Assembly (NCBI RefSeq): GCF_023243115.1
Contig: NZ_CP085081.1
Span: forward strand, 2,976,001-3,040,000
From: Sediminicoccus sp. KRV36
GTDB taxonomy: Bacteria; Pseudomonadota; Alphaproteobacteria; Acetobacterales; Acetobacteraceae
DNA length: 64,000 bases
Direction: 5' to 3'
Below the pieces are notes generated by a model. That model saw only the letters and a program-made list of their open reading frames with translations, was not told the origin of the DNA and did not search any database. Position numbers and translations under genes: made by a program. Positions within the stretch are counted from its first letter, which is position 1. The number at the start of each line of letters is the position of its first letter. Shown here piece by piece: positions 33,557 through 42,409 of the stretch.

Positions 33557-34615
33557 ATGGGTCATCGCATCGCCATCATCGGCGCGGGCGCTGTCGGCTG
33601 CTATGCCGGCGCCTACATGGCTCAAGCCGGCGAGGATGTGACCTTCGTGGACATGTGGCCCGAGCATGTCGAGGCGATGCGCCAGAGCGGGCTGCGCATC
33701 ACCCATATCCGCGACGTGCCCGAATTCACCACGCCCGTGACGGCCATCCACCTCACGGAATTGCAGGCCGTGGCGCGCCAGCCCTTCGACATCGCCTTCA
33801 TCTGCGTGAAGTCCTACGACACCGCCTGGGCCACGATGATGATCCAGCAATACCTGGCGCCCGGCGGGTTTGTCGTCTCCCTGCAGAACTGCATGAATGA
33901 GGAAACCATCGCCGGCATCGTCGGCTGGGGCCGCACACTGGGCGCCATCGCCAGCTCCATCACGGTCGAGCTGAGTGAGCCCGGCCATGTGCGCCGCGCC
34001 TCCGGCAAGGGCGGCGCCGCCCATACCGTCTATCGCGTGGGCGAGGTGCATGGCCGTATCACCGACCGCGCCACGGAAGTCGGTCGGCTGACCGCGCTCT
34101 CGGACAGCACCACCGTGACCAGCAACCTCTGGGGTGAGCGCTGGTCCAAGCTCGTCACCAACGGCATGGGCAATGGGATGTCCGCCTGCACCGGCCTCAT
34201 CAGCAAGGATATCCTGCTGAATGACACGCTGCGCCACTTCACCGCGCGCCTGGGTGCCGAGGCGATCCGCGTCGGCCAGGCCCTGGGCTACACGCTGGAG
34301 GAGATCCTGCATTTCGACCCCGAGATCATCGCCCGCGCCGGCGAAGGCGATGCCGAGGCGGCGCGCCTCTATGACGCCCAGCGCATCGCCGAGGCGCAAA
34401 AGGGCGGCGGCGCGCATCGGCCCTCCATGGGGCAGGACATGGTGAAGGGCCGCCGCACCGAGATCGAGTTCATCAACGGCTTCATCGTGGAAAAGGCGGC
34501 GCCGCTCGGCATCCCCACCCCCGCCAACGCCGCCCTCACCGAGATCGTCAAGCGCGTAGAGCGCGGGGAACTGCAGCCCGACCCGAAACACATTTTGGAG
34601 TTGCGCCTGAATTGA
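33557..34615 (+). CDS. Ketopantoate reductase-like protein (PanE/ApbA family)
   Basis: An NAD(P)H-dependent 2-dehydropantoate 2-reductase family protein of 352 residues, longer than the typical 300. The N-terminal Rossmann motif is IAIIGAGAVGCYAGAYMAQA near residues 5-24 and the NADPH-side segment is FICVKSYDTAWA near residues 82-93. The C-terminal helical domain has SLWGERWSKLVTNGM-like residues near 195-210 (WGERWSKLVTNGMGNGMSA) and a Lys there that could be the catalytic one. GRRTEIEFINGFIVEKA is near residue 300. Oxidation-state and substrate specificity are unclear; panE homologues also occur in catabolic pathways. Confidence 0.83.
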   Translation: MGHRIAIIGAGAVGCYAGAYMAQAGEDVTFVDMWPEHVEAMRQSGLRITHIRDVPEFTTPVTAIHLTELQAVARQPFDIAFICVKSYDTAWATMMIQQYLAPGGFVVSLQNCMNEETIAGIVGWGRTLGAIASSITVELSEPGHVRRASGKGGAAHTVYRVGEVHGRITDRATEVGRLTALSDSTTVTSNLWGERWSKLVTNGMGNGMSACTGLISKDILLNDTLRHFTARLGAEAIRVGQALGYTLEEILHFDPEIIARAGEGDAEAARLYDAQRIAEAQKGGGAHRPSMGQDMVKGRRTEIEFINGFIVEKAAPLGIPTPANAALTEIVKRVERGELQPDPKHILELRLN

Positions 34616-34625
34616 CGCCTGGGGT

Positions 34626-34645
34626 CTGGGGCCTTTCGGCCCCAG
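34626..34645. terminator. Perfect hairpin between convergent genes
   Basis: CTGGGGCC (34626-34633), loop TTTC and GGCCCCAG (34638-34645) form an 8-bp GC-rich stem. It lies between the stop codons of the ketopantoate-reductase-like gene and the minus-strand TctC gene, so it could serve both directions. No long T-run follows on either side. Confidence 0.55.
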
Positions 34646-34666
34646 CCGCCGGAGGCCATTTTCTCT

Positions 34667-35641
34667 TCAATCCACCGAAACCCGCGCCGCCCGGGCAATC
34701 GCCTGCCAGCGTGCCGCACTGGCCTGGATGAAGGCCTCATTCTCCGCGAAGGGCAGCGCCATCGGTTCCACGAAGGCGGTGCGCAGCCGCTCATGCGTTT
34801 GCGGCGCATTGCGCGCCCGCTCCAGCGCCTCGGCCAGGCGCGCCACCACGGGCGCTGGCGTGCGCCGCGGCACGCCGAGGTTGAACCAGATGCCGAGGTC
34901 ATAGCCCGCGAGCCCCGCCTCCTGCATCGTCGGCACATCGGGCAGGGCGCTGGCGCGTGTGGTTGTCGTCACCGCCAAGGGGCGCAGCGAACCCGCGCGG
35001 ATCTGCGCCGTCGAGGTCGCGGTGGTGTCGAAGCCGAAATCCACCTCCCGCGCCAACATGGCGGCCACCAGCGGAGAGGAGCCGCGATAGGGCACATGCG
35101 TCGCCTCGATGCCCGTCATGCTCAGGAACAGTGCCGCCGAGAGATGCGAGGAGGAACCATTGCCGACGGAGCCGAAAATCAGCGGGCGCGCCTTCGCCTC
35201 CGCGATGAAGGCGGCCATGTTCGTCGCCTGCACGCGGCCCGGAATGACGGAGAGGATGTTCGCCACCTCGCCGATCATGCCGAGGCTCGTGAAATCGCGC
35301 ACCGCATCCACGCCGGAACTTGCATAGAGAATGGGGTTCACGCCAAACAGCGCCGTGGTGCCGAAGAGGATGGTCAGACCATCGGGCTCCGCCTGGGCGG
35401 CCGCCACCGTGCCGATATTGCCGCCGGCACCCGCGCGATTCTCGATCAGGACGGGCTGGCCCAATTCGCGCGAGAGCGGCTCGGCGATGATCCGGCCCAC
35501 AATGTCGTTCACGCCGCCGGGCGGATAGGTGACGATGATGCGCAAGGGCCGCGTGGGCTGCCAGGGCTGCGCCCGCAGCGCGGGTGCGGCAAGCAACGTG
35601 CCGAGCCCGGCCAGCGCCAGGCGCCGTGTGGTATTCGTCAT
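34667..35641 (-). CDS. Tripartite tricarboxylate transporter binding protein (TctC/Bug family)
   Basis: A periplasmic binding protein of the Bug/TctC type with a signal peptide (about residues 1-24, ending near ALRAQ). The family core is LRIIVTYPPGGVNDIVGRII near residues 34-53, IENRAGAGGNIGTVAAAQAE near residues 62-81 and the later segment RPLAVTTTTRASALPDVPTM near residues 215-234. The 324 residues have the usual length. No TctA/TctB membrane genes are nearby; orphan Bug proteins are abundant in such genomes. Its ligand cannot be read from sequence. Confidence 0.9.
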   Translation of the reverse strand: MTNTTRRLALAGLGTLLAAPALRAQPWQPTRPLRIIVTYPPGGVNDIVGRIIAEPLSRELGQPVLIENRAGAGGNIGTVAAAQAEPDGLTILFGTTALFGVNPILYASSGVDAVRDFTSLGMIGEVANILSVIPGRVQATNMAAFIAEAKARPLIFGSVGNGSSSHLSAALFLSMTGIEATHVPYRGSSPLVAAMLAREVDFGFDTTATSTAQIRAGSLRPLAVTTTTRASALPDVPTMQEAGLAGYDLGIWFNLGVPRRTPAPVVARLAEALERARNAPQTHERLRTAFVEPMALPFAENEAFIQASAARWQAIARAARVSVD

Positions 35642-35754
35642 CTTCGTTCTCCCTGATGGCCAGCCCCTTATGTCCGGGGCCGTGCCAAGATTTTGCCGCG
35701 AGGCTGATCACCTTTGGTGCTTCCACCAGAGGTGATTGGCCCCGCGCGCGCCTG

Positions 35755-36807
35755 CTACCGGGCGCGCTCGATGCAGAACCGAACGACATCGGCCAGCGCG
35801 GCGCGGGCCTCGTCCTTCGGGAAAATCTCCAGCGCCGTCAGTGCCGCATTGCCATAGAGCTCCGCGCGCTCGATCGTGCGTTCAATGCCGCCATGCTTGG
35901 CCAGAAGGCGCTGCGCCTCGACGAAATCCTCGTCATTCTGCTCGCCCGCTTCGAGGGTGCGGCGCCAGAATTCCTGCTCGGCCGCGTCACCGGCATGGAA
36001 GGCGGTCAGCACCGGCAGCGTGATCTTGCCCTCGCGGAAATCATCGCCGACCGTCTTGCCCAGCCGCGCCTGCTCGGCCGAGTAATCCAGCGCGTCATCC
36101 ACCAGCTGGAAAGCGATGCCGAGATTGCTGCCATAGGAGTCCAGCGCCTCGGCCTCGGCCAGCGGGCGGTCGGCCACCACGGCGCCGAGCCGGGTCGCGG
36201 CCGCGAAAAGTGCGGCCGTCTTGCCCTGGATCACCTCCAGATACTGCGCCTCGGTGCTGCCCAGGTCATTTTGCGTGATGAGCTGCAACACCTCGCCCTC
36301 GGCGATGGTGGCCGAAGCGCCCGCCAGGATACGCAGCACTTCGAGGCTCTTATCCTCGATCATCAGTTGGAAGGCCCGCGCAAAGAGGAAATCCCCCACC
36401 AGCACCGAGGCCTTGTTGCCGAACAGCGCATTCGCACTCGCCTGGCCGCGCCGCAGCGCGCTCTCATCCACCACATCGTCATGCAGCAGCGTCGCGGTGT
36501 GGATGAACTCCACGCAGGCGGCCAGGGCCACATGCCGCGCGCCGTCATAGCCACACAGGCGCGAGGCGGCGAGAGTCAGCAAGGGCCGCAGCCGCTTGCC
36601 GCCGGCCGCGATGATATGCGCCGCCAATTGCGGGATCAGCGCCACCGGGCTTTGCATCCGCTCGATGATCAGCGTGTTGCAGGCCTGGAGGTCCTGGGCG
36701 ACCAGGCGATTCAGCCGCGCAAGCGCGTCCTCCCCGCGGTCGGCCCGCATGGCCCCATCATCCCTTGCCTGAACCGCACCCGCCACTCGCTGCATTCCCC
36801 GTTCCAT
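35755..36807 (-). CDS. ispB: Polyprenyl (octaprenyl/decaprenyl-type) diphosphate synthase
   Basis: Elongates farnesyl diphosphate with isopentenyl diphosphate to the long side chain of ubiquinone. The two Asp-rich motifs are present: FIHTATLLHDDVVDES near residues 103-118 and FQLVDDALDYSAEQ near residues 234-247, with GGKRLRPLLTLAAS near residues 68-81 and GKTVGDDFREGKITLP near residues 252-267. The chain length (octa- or deca-) cannot be decided by eye. ATG 36807 gives 350 residues; ATG 36750 gives 331 and a start close to the conserved region. It diverges from the DUF2007 gene, with about 100 bp between. Confidence 0.9.
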   Translation of the reverse strand: MERGMQRVAGAVQARDDGAMRADRGEDALARLNRLVAQDLQACNTLIIERMQSPVALIPQLAAHIIAAGGKRLRPLLTLAASRLCGYDGARHVALAACVEFIHTATLLHDDVVDESALRRGQASANALFGNKASVLVGDFLFARAFQLMIEDKSLEVLRILAGASATIAEGEVLQLITQNDLGSTEAQYLEVIQGKTAALFAAATRLGAVVADRPLAEAEALDSYGSNLGIAFQLVDDALDYSAEQARLGKTVGDDFREGKITLPVLTAFHAGDAAEQEFWRRTLEAGEQNDEDFVEAQRLLAKHGGIERTIERAELYGNAALTALEIFPKDEARAALADVVRFCIERAR

Positions 36808-36909
36808 ATGCCCAGCCTTTTTGGCCTTAACTTGACCCCGGCCGGGGCTGTGCAGGATACCGAGAGGCCGAGATGGCGGCAAGGCAAGGGAAATCAAGGA
36901 TTTCAGCCG

Positions 36910-37107
36910 ATGGAAGTGGTGGCGGCCGATGCCGATCCGATCCGGATGCAGTTTCTGGCCTCGCTGCTGCGCGATGCCGGGATCGAGGCCGTACTGCTGG
37001 ACCGCAACCTGGCCGGGCTGGGGCTGGCCATCTTTCCGCAGCGCCTGGCCGTCCGGGGCGAGGATGCGGCGCGCGCCCGGCGCCTGCTGAGCGAAGCCGG
37101 TGTCTAG
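36910..37107 (+). CDS. DUF2007-family small protein
   Basis: A 65-residue protein starting MEVVAADADPIRMQFLASLL. The pattern of a beta strand, a helix with LRDAGIEAVLLDRNLAGLG and the C-terminal VRGEDAARARRLL fits the DUF2007 putative signal-transducing fold. The binding target is unknown. A gatttcagcc stretch precedes ATG 36910 without a clear ribosome site. The stop overlaps the GTG of the methyltransferase by 8 bases, and this DUF2007/methyltransferase/ispB arrangement is common in alphaproteobacteria. Confidence 0.82.
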   Translation: MEVVAADADPIRMQFLASLLRDAGIEAVLLDRNLAGLGLAIFPQRLAVRGEDAARARRLLSEAGV

Positions 37108-37816
37108 GGAACTGACCGAGGACGGGCTGCTGGGCGGCCGGGTCCGGCTGATCCAGCCGCGCGAGGGTTTTCGCGCGGCGGTGGACCCCGTGCTGCTGGC
37201 CGCCTTCATCCCGGCCCGCGGAGGTGAGGCGGTGCTGGAACTGGGCTGCGGCACCGGTGCCGGCTTCCTCTGCCTGAATGCCCGGGTGCCCGGGCTCTTC
37301 ATCACGGCGGTGGAGCGCGACGAGACCCTGGTCGAACTTGCCCAGCGCAATGCCGGGCTGAACCTGCTGCTGGCCGATATCCGCACGGCCGATGCGCGGG
37401 ATTTGCGCCATACCGCCCCGGTCCATCACAGCTTCGCCAACCCGCCCTATTGGAGCGGCGGCACCCCTTCCCCCCTGCCGCAGCGCCGCCAGGCCGCGCA
37501 TGAGGATGCGGCGCTGAGCGACTGGGTGCAGGCCATGGCACGGCCCCTGCGCCACAAGGGCAGCCTGACGCTGGTGCTGCCCGCGGCGCGCTTCGCCGAA
37601 GCGGCGGCCGCCCTGCGTGAGGCGAAATGCGGCGCCATCCGGCTGCTGCCGCTCTGGCCACGGGCGGGTGTCGCGGCCAAGCGAATCCTGATCCAGGGCC
37701 GGCGCGGCGGGCTGGGGCCGGATGAGGTGCTGCCCGGCCTCGTGCTGCATGAGGCGGATGGGAGCTACACGCCGGCCGCCCAAGCCGTGCTGCGGGACGC
37801 ATCCGCATTGACATAG
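37100..37816 (+). CDS. TrmN6-like N6-adenine methyltransferase
   Basis: A class I SAM-dependent methyltransferase of 238 residues, similar to the tRNA1(Val) A37 N6-methyltransferase TrmN6/YfiC. Motif I is VLELGCGTGAGFLCLNARVP near residues 45-64, then ITAVERDETLVELAQRNAGL. The N6-methylase catalytic motif is HSFANPPYWSGG (Asn-Pro-Pro-Tyr) near residues 112-123. The first strand precedes with IQPREGFRAAVDPVLLAAF near residue 18, the usual FRFxxDxxLL-like entry. GTG 37100 overlaps the DUF2007 stop. The RNA target is inferred, not shown. Confidence 0.86.
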   Translation: MSRELTEDGLLGGRVRLIQPREGFRAAVDPVLLAAFIPARGGEAVLELGCGTGAGFLCLNARVPGLFITAVERDETLVELAQRNAGLNLLLADIRTADARDLRHTAPVHHSFANPPYWSGGTPSPLPQRRQAAHEDAALSDWVQAMARPLRHKGSLTLVLPAARFAEAAAALREAKCGAIRLLPLWPRAGVAAKRILIQGRRGGLGPDEVLPGLVLHEADGSYTPAAQAVLRDASALT

Positions 37817-37862
37817 AAGGGCCATGACGGTGCATCATTCCACCCATAAACGGGAGAAGCAC

Positions 37863-39497
37863 ATGTCCGAGCGCCCCATGCCCGACACGACCGAGGTGCT
37901 GATCATCGGCGCCGGCTTTGCGGGAATGTATCTGCTGCACCGCATGCGCGGCCTTGGCATCGCCGCCCAGGTGCTGGAGGCGGGCGATGGCGTGGGCGGC
38001 ACCTGGTACTGGAACCGCTATCCCGGCGCGCGCTGCGATGTGGAAAGCATGCAGTATTCCTACGCCTTCTCCGAGGAGTTGCAGCAGGAATGGGACTGGT
38101 CCGAGCGTTTCGCCGCCCAGCCGGAAATCCTGCGCTATGCCAATCATGTGGCGGATCGGCTGGATTTGCGGCGGGACATCGCCTTCAACAGCCGCGCCAC
38201 GGCCGGAGATTTCGATGAGGCCAGCGAGAGCTGGCTGGTCACGACCGAGGCCGGGCGCCGGATCACCACGCGGCATCTGATCCTGGCGACGGGTTGCCTC
38301 TCCTCGGCGCGGCTGCCCGATATCCCGGGCATCGGCGATTTCGCGGGCCAGATCTACCACACCGGCCAATGGCCGCATGAGGGCGTGGATTTCAGTGGGC
38401 AGCGCGTGGCGGTGATCGGCACGGGTTCCTCGGCGATCCAGGCGATTCCGGTAATCGCGCGGGAGGCGGCGCATCTGACGGTGTTCCAGCGCACCCCCAA
38501 TTTCAGCATCCCCTCCCGCAATGGCCCCATGACGGAGGATTACGCCCAAAGCTGGAAGCAGGATTACGCGGCCAGGCGCGCGGCGGCGCGGCAGATGCGC
38601 ACGGGCATCCTCTACAACCTCAGCCGCACGCCCGCGATGGAGGTGAGCGAGGCCGAGCGCCGCGCCGAATATGAAGCGCGCTGGGCCGCGGGCGGCACAG
38701 CCTTCATGGCCGCCTTCGCGGATTTATTGACCAACAGGGCGGCCAATGACACGGCGGCCGAATTCGTCCGCGAGAAAATCCGCGGCCTGGTGAAGAAACC
38801 GGAGGTCGCCGAAATCCTGGTGCCAAAGAACCACCCCATCGGCACCAAGCGCATCTGCGTGGACACCGCCTATTACGAGACCTTCAACCTGCCGCATGTG
38901 AAGCTGGTGGATGTGCATCAATCGCCCATCACGCGCATCACCGCAGAAGGCGTGGAGGCTGGGGGCACCCGCCATGCCGTGGACAGCATCGTCTTCGCCA
39001 CGGGCTTCGATGCGATGACGGGCACCATCCTGGCGATGGATCTGCGCGGGCGGGATGGTGTGTCGCTGCGCGATGTCTGGGCCGATGGGCCGCGCACCCA
39101 TCTGGGCCTGATGGTGGCGGGCTTCCCGAATTTGTTCATGATCACGGGGCCTGGCAGCCCCTCCGTGCTGAGCAACATGATCGTCTCGATCGAGCAGCAT
39201 GTGGATTGGGTGACCGACGCACTGGCGCATTTGCGCGCGCAAGGGCTGAGCACGATGGAAACCACGCTGCAGGCGCAGGAGGATTGGGTGGCGCATGTGA
39301 ATGAAGTGGCGCATCGCACGCTCTATCCGCAGGCCAATAGCTGGTACATGGGCGCCAATATCCCCGGCAAGCCACAGCTTTTCATGCCCTATGTGGGTGG
39401 AGTGGGGACCTATCGGGAGATTTGCGACGAGATCGCGGCAGGTGGGTATCCGGGGTTTCGGCTGACAGCCCGGCGCCAGGCGGAGGCAGCGGAGTAG
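37863..39497 (+). CDS. Baeyer-Villiger-type flavin monooxygenase
   Basis: An FAD/NADPH-dependent monooxygenase of 544 residues, like cyclohexanone or phenylacetone monooxygenases. The N-terminal FAD motif is VLIIGAGFAGMYLLHRMRGL near residues 11-30, followed by GGTWYWNRYPGARCDVESMQ near residues 45-64. The Baeyer-Villiger fingerprint is FAGQIYHTGQWP near residues 161-172 (FxGxxxHxxxWP), and the NADPH motif is VAVIGTGSSAIQAIP near residues 183-197. ATG 37863 has a gggagaag ribosome site; the frame also opens at ATG 37824. Substrate unknown. Confidence 0.9.
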   Translation: MSERPMPDTTEVLIIGAGFAGMYLLHRMRGLGIAAQVLEAGDGVGGTWYWNRYPGARCDVESMQYSYAFSEELQQEWDWSERFAAQPEILRYANHVADRLDLRRDIAFNSRATAGDFDEASESWLVTTEAGRRITTRHLILATGCLSSARLPDIPGIGDFAGQIYHTGQWPHEGVDFSGQRVAVIGTGSSAIQAIPVIAREAAHLTVFQRTPNFSIPSRNGPMTEDYAQSWKQDYAARRAAARQMRTGILYNLSRTPAMEVSEAERRAEYEARWAAGGTAFMAAFADLLTNRAANDTAAEFVREKIRGLVKKPEVAEILVPKNHPIGTKRICVDTAYYETFNLPHVKLVDVHQSPITRITAEGVEAGGTRHAVDSIVFATGFDAMTGTILAMDLRGRDGVSLRDVWADGPRTHLGLMVAGFPNLFMITGPGSPSVLSNMIVSIEQHVDWVTDALAHLRAQGLSTMETTLQAQEDWVAHVNEVAHRTLYPQANSWYMGANIPGKPQLFMPYVGGVGTYREICDEIAAGGYPGFRLTARRQAEAAE

Positions 39498-39750
39498 CGG
39501 GCCGCCAGGACCGCGCGGTCGCGGGGGCAGTGGTCGCTCACCCGCCATTGAACGGCACTATTCTCCTCATTCGGCAGGGCGTAGCCTTTTGCGTGCCGGC
39601 TCGCATGACAAAGCAGGGATGGCGGGCAAGTCCGGTTCTTGATGGAGCCACATGGCTGGGCAAAGCTTGAGGTGCTCCAATAGCATTCCTGTTCTGAAGC
39701 TCCATTGAGCAGTAATCTACCCTTGACTACTGACAGTGTCCGTCAAGTGA

Positions 39751-39770
39751 CTTTTACGCGTCCGTAAAAG
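39751..39770 (+). promoter_or_regulatory. Leader hairpin at the edge of the low-GC insertion
   Basis: CTTTTAC-GCGTCC-GTAAAAG is a perfect 7-bp stem ending 14 bp before the next start codon. A second inverted pair, CTTGAC (39722-39727) and GTCAAG (39742-39747), lies just upstream. The 287-bp gap 39498-39784 contains no gene I can support. Confidence 0.45.
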
Positions 39771-39784
39771 GGAAAATCCACGCT

Positions 39785-40894
39785 ATGCGTATCGGTATTT
39801 ATGGACGGCACCCCCTTTTGCATCCCGGTTTTAATAGCACCATGTCGTTCTACAATGCTGCGGGCTTCGCGAGATTGGGCTGCGATGTGGTTATCATTTA
39901 TCCACCAGACAGCACCCGTCAGGCCACTGATTCTGAGGTCAGCGATTTTCATGATTTAGAAGCCAGTTATCTGCCAAAGACACATGTTAAATGGCAGACA
40001 ATCGAAGAGTTTTTTGCCGATGATACATCCTATGATGTAGGAATTTGGCAGAGCTACGCCAAGGACGAAGAAACCATCTTTGATGCTCTACGCAAAAAAT
40101 CGCGGCTTATGACCAAAAACCAGCCACGCTTATTTTGTTATGACGATAAGGACGACGCCCGGCGTTTACAAAACCTGGCCAGAAAGTTTGATCTGATCGG
40201 CTTCGCATTGAATGAGGACCACCGCCGCGCCGAGGTTATCCGCCCCTTACTGCCAAATCCGGTTCACTTCGCTTTCATCGGGCGCGGCGCCTGCCCTGAA
40301 TTGCTCAGCCGCGTTCCCAAGGCCGCCGAGCCAACCATCTTTGTGGACATGCCCCCCAAGCCCATTGATGGGACAGGCGATATTTCACTCAAACACGCAT
40401 GGCTGGCGCTTTCGAAGCTTCGCGAAACTTATCCGCATGTAAAAATATCCACCTTTGGCAATAAGACGGCGCCAGATTTTGTTCGTAGGGCGAAATCAGC
40501 TCCGTTTTGGGATTTTTATAAACAGCAAATTTCTCCATCATGGATTATTTTTACCTTTAATTACTCCACTACAGTACATAATACAAGAAAAGTAAATACA
40601 TCAACTGATCGCTGGATGTTTCTTGGGCAGTATGAAAATCAAGTGATGGAAATGCATCTTTCTGGCGGCATCATTGCGGCTCACGTTTCGGACCTTGCCG
40701 ATGAATTAATTCCGGCAAATTTGCGGAGCGCCCTTTTTCATTCATTCGAAGATATAAATCAAATTCATAGTGGACTTTGTCTTTCAATCGAATCATTTCC
40801 GGAGATCAGCTCAAGAGCACGTTCGTTTGGAGCCGAACATCACCATTACGCAACAGTCGGTGAGCGTTGGCTTCAGGCTTTGTCTCGTTTATGA
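39785..40894 (+). CDS. Low-GC protein with GT-B-like features, function unknown
   Basis: A 369-residue soluble protein in a markedly AT-rich stretch. The N-terminus MRIGIYGRHPLLHPGFNSTM and the following VVIIYPP resemble the first strand and loop of a GT-B glycosyltransferase. Later VKISTFGNK near residue 222, ENQVMEMHLSGGIIAAHVSD near residues 284-303 and the C-terminal ATVGERWLQALSRL look like the donor-domain end of such enzymes. The motif of a known family is not clear. Codon use is unlike the neighbours, so it was probably acquired. Start is ATG 39785 with aaaggga about 9 bases upstream. Confidence 0.75.
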   Translation: MRIGIYGRHPLLHPGFNSTMSFYNAAGFARLGCDVVIIYPPDSTRQATDSEVSDFHDLEASYLPKTHVKWQTIEEFFADDTSYDVGIWQSYAKDEETIFDALRKKSRLMTKNQPRLFCYDDKDDARRLQNLARKFDLIGFALNEDHRRAEVIRPLLPNPVHFAFIGRGACPELLSRVPKAAEPTIFVDMPPKPIDGTGDISLKHAWLALSKLRETYPHVKISTFGNKTAPDFVRRAKSAPFWDFYKQQISPSWIIFTFNYSTTVHNTRKVNTSTDRWMFLGQYENQVMEMHLSGGIIAAHVSDLADELIPANLRSALFHSFEDINQIHSGLCLSIESFPEISSRARSFGAEHHHYATVGERWLQALSRL

Positions 40895-40919
40895 TCGTAT
40901 ATATTGATCTATATTTTGG

Positions 40920-41510
40920 ATGGACGAATCGATGCGACCACGTATGAGTTCGGAAGAGGTCGCTCGGCTCACGAAGCTTTTGTCGGAGACACGCAATTTT
41001 GTAGAGTATGGGTGCGGAGGCAGCACCATGCTTGCCATCTCATCTGACGTAAAAAAAATTATAAGCGTTGAGACTGATCCAGCCTGGATTGCGAAATTAC
41101 TTGAAGAAAAATTGGTCAGCGCAGCGGTGGATAGTAAGATATTAAACCTGATGCATGCTGATATCGGCCAAACCGGCAAATGGGGCCATCCGATACTGCC
41201 ATATGACATCGAGAAAATTCGCAAATACCCGATGACGCCTTGGGAAGTTGCCGGCCCGGCAGTGGACCTCGTCTTGATCGATGGCCGGTTCCGCGCTGCC
41301 TGCCTGGCGGCCAGCCTCCTCTCCACGCAAGAGACCTGCCGGTTCGCCTTGCATGACGTTTCGGCGAGCAGGCCTTCCTATCTTGCGGCGTTGGAACTCC
41401 TGGACGTGCAGGAACAGGTCAACACGCTGGTGATCGGCACCAGGCGCAAGCATCTCCCCACCGAAGCGATTCAAGAGGCTCTCACCAAATTCAGCCTGAT
41501 CCCCGCATAG
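40920..41510 (+). CDS. Methyltransferase-like protein linked to the low-GC gene
   Basis: A 196-residue protein with a SAM-binding style fold: FVEYGCGGSTMLAISSDVK near residues 27-45 (motif I), ISVETDPAWIAKL near residues 47-59 (acidic strand end) and VDLVLIDGRFRAACLAASL near residues 116-134. It could methylate a cell-surface saccharide or small molecule. The coding DNA is AT-rich in the first half and returns to host GC-rich usage near 41230, so the gene looks like a mosaic. It begins 25 bp after the GT-B-like gene, probably in one transcript. Confidence 0.72.
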   Translation: MDESMRPRMSSEEVARLTKLLSETRNFVEYGCGGSTMLAISSDVKKIISVETDPAWIAKLLEEKLVSAAVDSKILNLMHADIGQTGKWGHPILPYDIEKIRKYPMTPWEVAGPAVDLVLIDGRFRAACLAASLLSTQETCRFALHDVSASRPSYLAALELLDVQEQVNTLVIGTRRKHLPTEAIQEALTKFSLIPA

Positions 41511-41530
41511 GGGATCACCCACGCCCATCG

Positions 41531-41557
41531 GGGTCGCGCGTTTCCATCGAGCGACCC
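41531..41557. terminator. Hairpin between convergent genes
   Basis: GGGTCGC (41531-41537) and GCGACCC (41551-41557) form a perfect 7-bp stem with a 13-base loop. It lies in the 75-bp gap between the stops of the methyltransferase-like gene and the minus-strand dehydrogenase. No T-run follows, so an intrinsic terminator role is uncertain. Confidence 0.4.
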
Positions 41558-41585
41558 GGCTTCCACGATCGGCCCGGCGCGTGAT

Positions 41586-42374
41586 CTACCGCCAGGCACT
41601 CCCGCCCGGGCAGGCCGTCCGCCCGCCATCCACCTGGAACTGCCCGCCCGTGATCCCGGATGCCTCATCCGAGCACAGGAACAGCACCATCGCCGTCACC
41701 TCGGCCGGCGTGCAGTAGCGCCCCATCGGGATCGCGGCCTTGTAGCGCTCCGCCACGTCATTCGCACCGCGCGCGGCGGCCTGGTCCTCCAGCGAGTGGA
41801 TCATCCGGGTGTCGGTCGGCCCCGGGCAGAGCGCATTCACCCGGACGCCGCCCCGCGCCACCTCGCCCGCGGCCGTCTTGGTCATGCCCAGCACGGCATG
41901 TTTGGACGCGACATAGGGGCCAAGCCCAGCCGAGCCCACCAATGCGGCGGTCGAGGCCGTGTTCACCACAGCCCCACCGCCCTGCGCCAACATCACCGGC
42001 AACACATGCTTCATGCCCAGGAACACGCCCTTCACATTGACGGCGATGACGGCATCGAACATCGCTTCCTCCTGCTCGATCAGCGGGCGCACATGGCCCT
42101 CGATCCCGGCATTGTTGAAAAAGCAATCCACCCGGCCCCAGGCCTGCATGGCGGCCGCCACATAGCCGCGCACATCCGCATCCTGGGTCACATCCGCCGC
42201 GCGAAAGCGCACATCATACCCTTGCGCAGCAAGGGCCGCCGCCGCATCCGCGCCGCGTGGATCACGATCCACCATCAGCACCCGCGCCCCTTCCCTCGCG
42301 AAACCATGCGCGGCATCGAGGCCCAGGCCATTCGCCGCCCCCGTGATGATCACGGCCTTGTTGTCGAAGCGCAT
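41586..42374 (-). CDS. Short-chain dehydrogenase/reductase (SDR)
   Basis: A 262-residue NAD(P)-dependent oxidoreductase of the classical SDR family. The cofactor motif is VIITGAANGLGLDAAHGFAR near residues 8-27, NNAG is near residue 86 and the active-site Ser/Tyr/Lys region is NTASTAALVGSAGLGPYVAS with Lys following, near residues 138-158. The C-terminal GITGGQFQVDGGRTA is the usual cofactor-shielding end. Substrate is not evident. It is followed (upstream in genome order) by the tandem repeat and a second SDR, so the two may form one degradative unit with the esterase. Confidence 0.9.
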   Translation of the reverse strand: MRFDNKAVIITGAANGLGLDAAHGFAREGARVLMVDRDPRGADAAAALAAQGYDVRFRAADVTQDADVRGYVAAAMQAWGRVDCFFNNAGIEGHVRPLIEQEEAMFDAVIAVNVKGVFLGMKHVLPVMLAQGGGAVVNTASTAALVGSAGLGPYVASKHAVLGMTKTAAGEVARGGVRVNALCPGPTDTRMIHSLEDQAAARGANDVAERYKAAIPMGRYCTPAEVTAMVLFLCSDEASGITGGQFQVDGGRTACPGGSAWR

Positions 42375-42409
42375 CTCTCTCTCCCTGGTTATGCCCCACG
42401 ATCGACACC

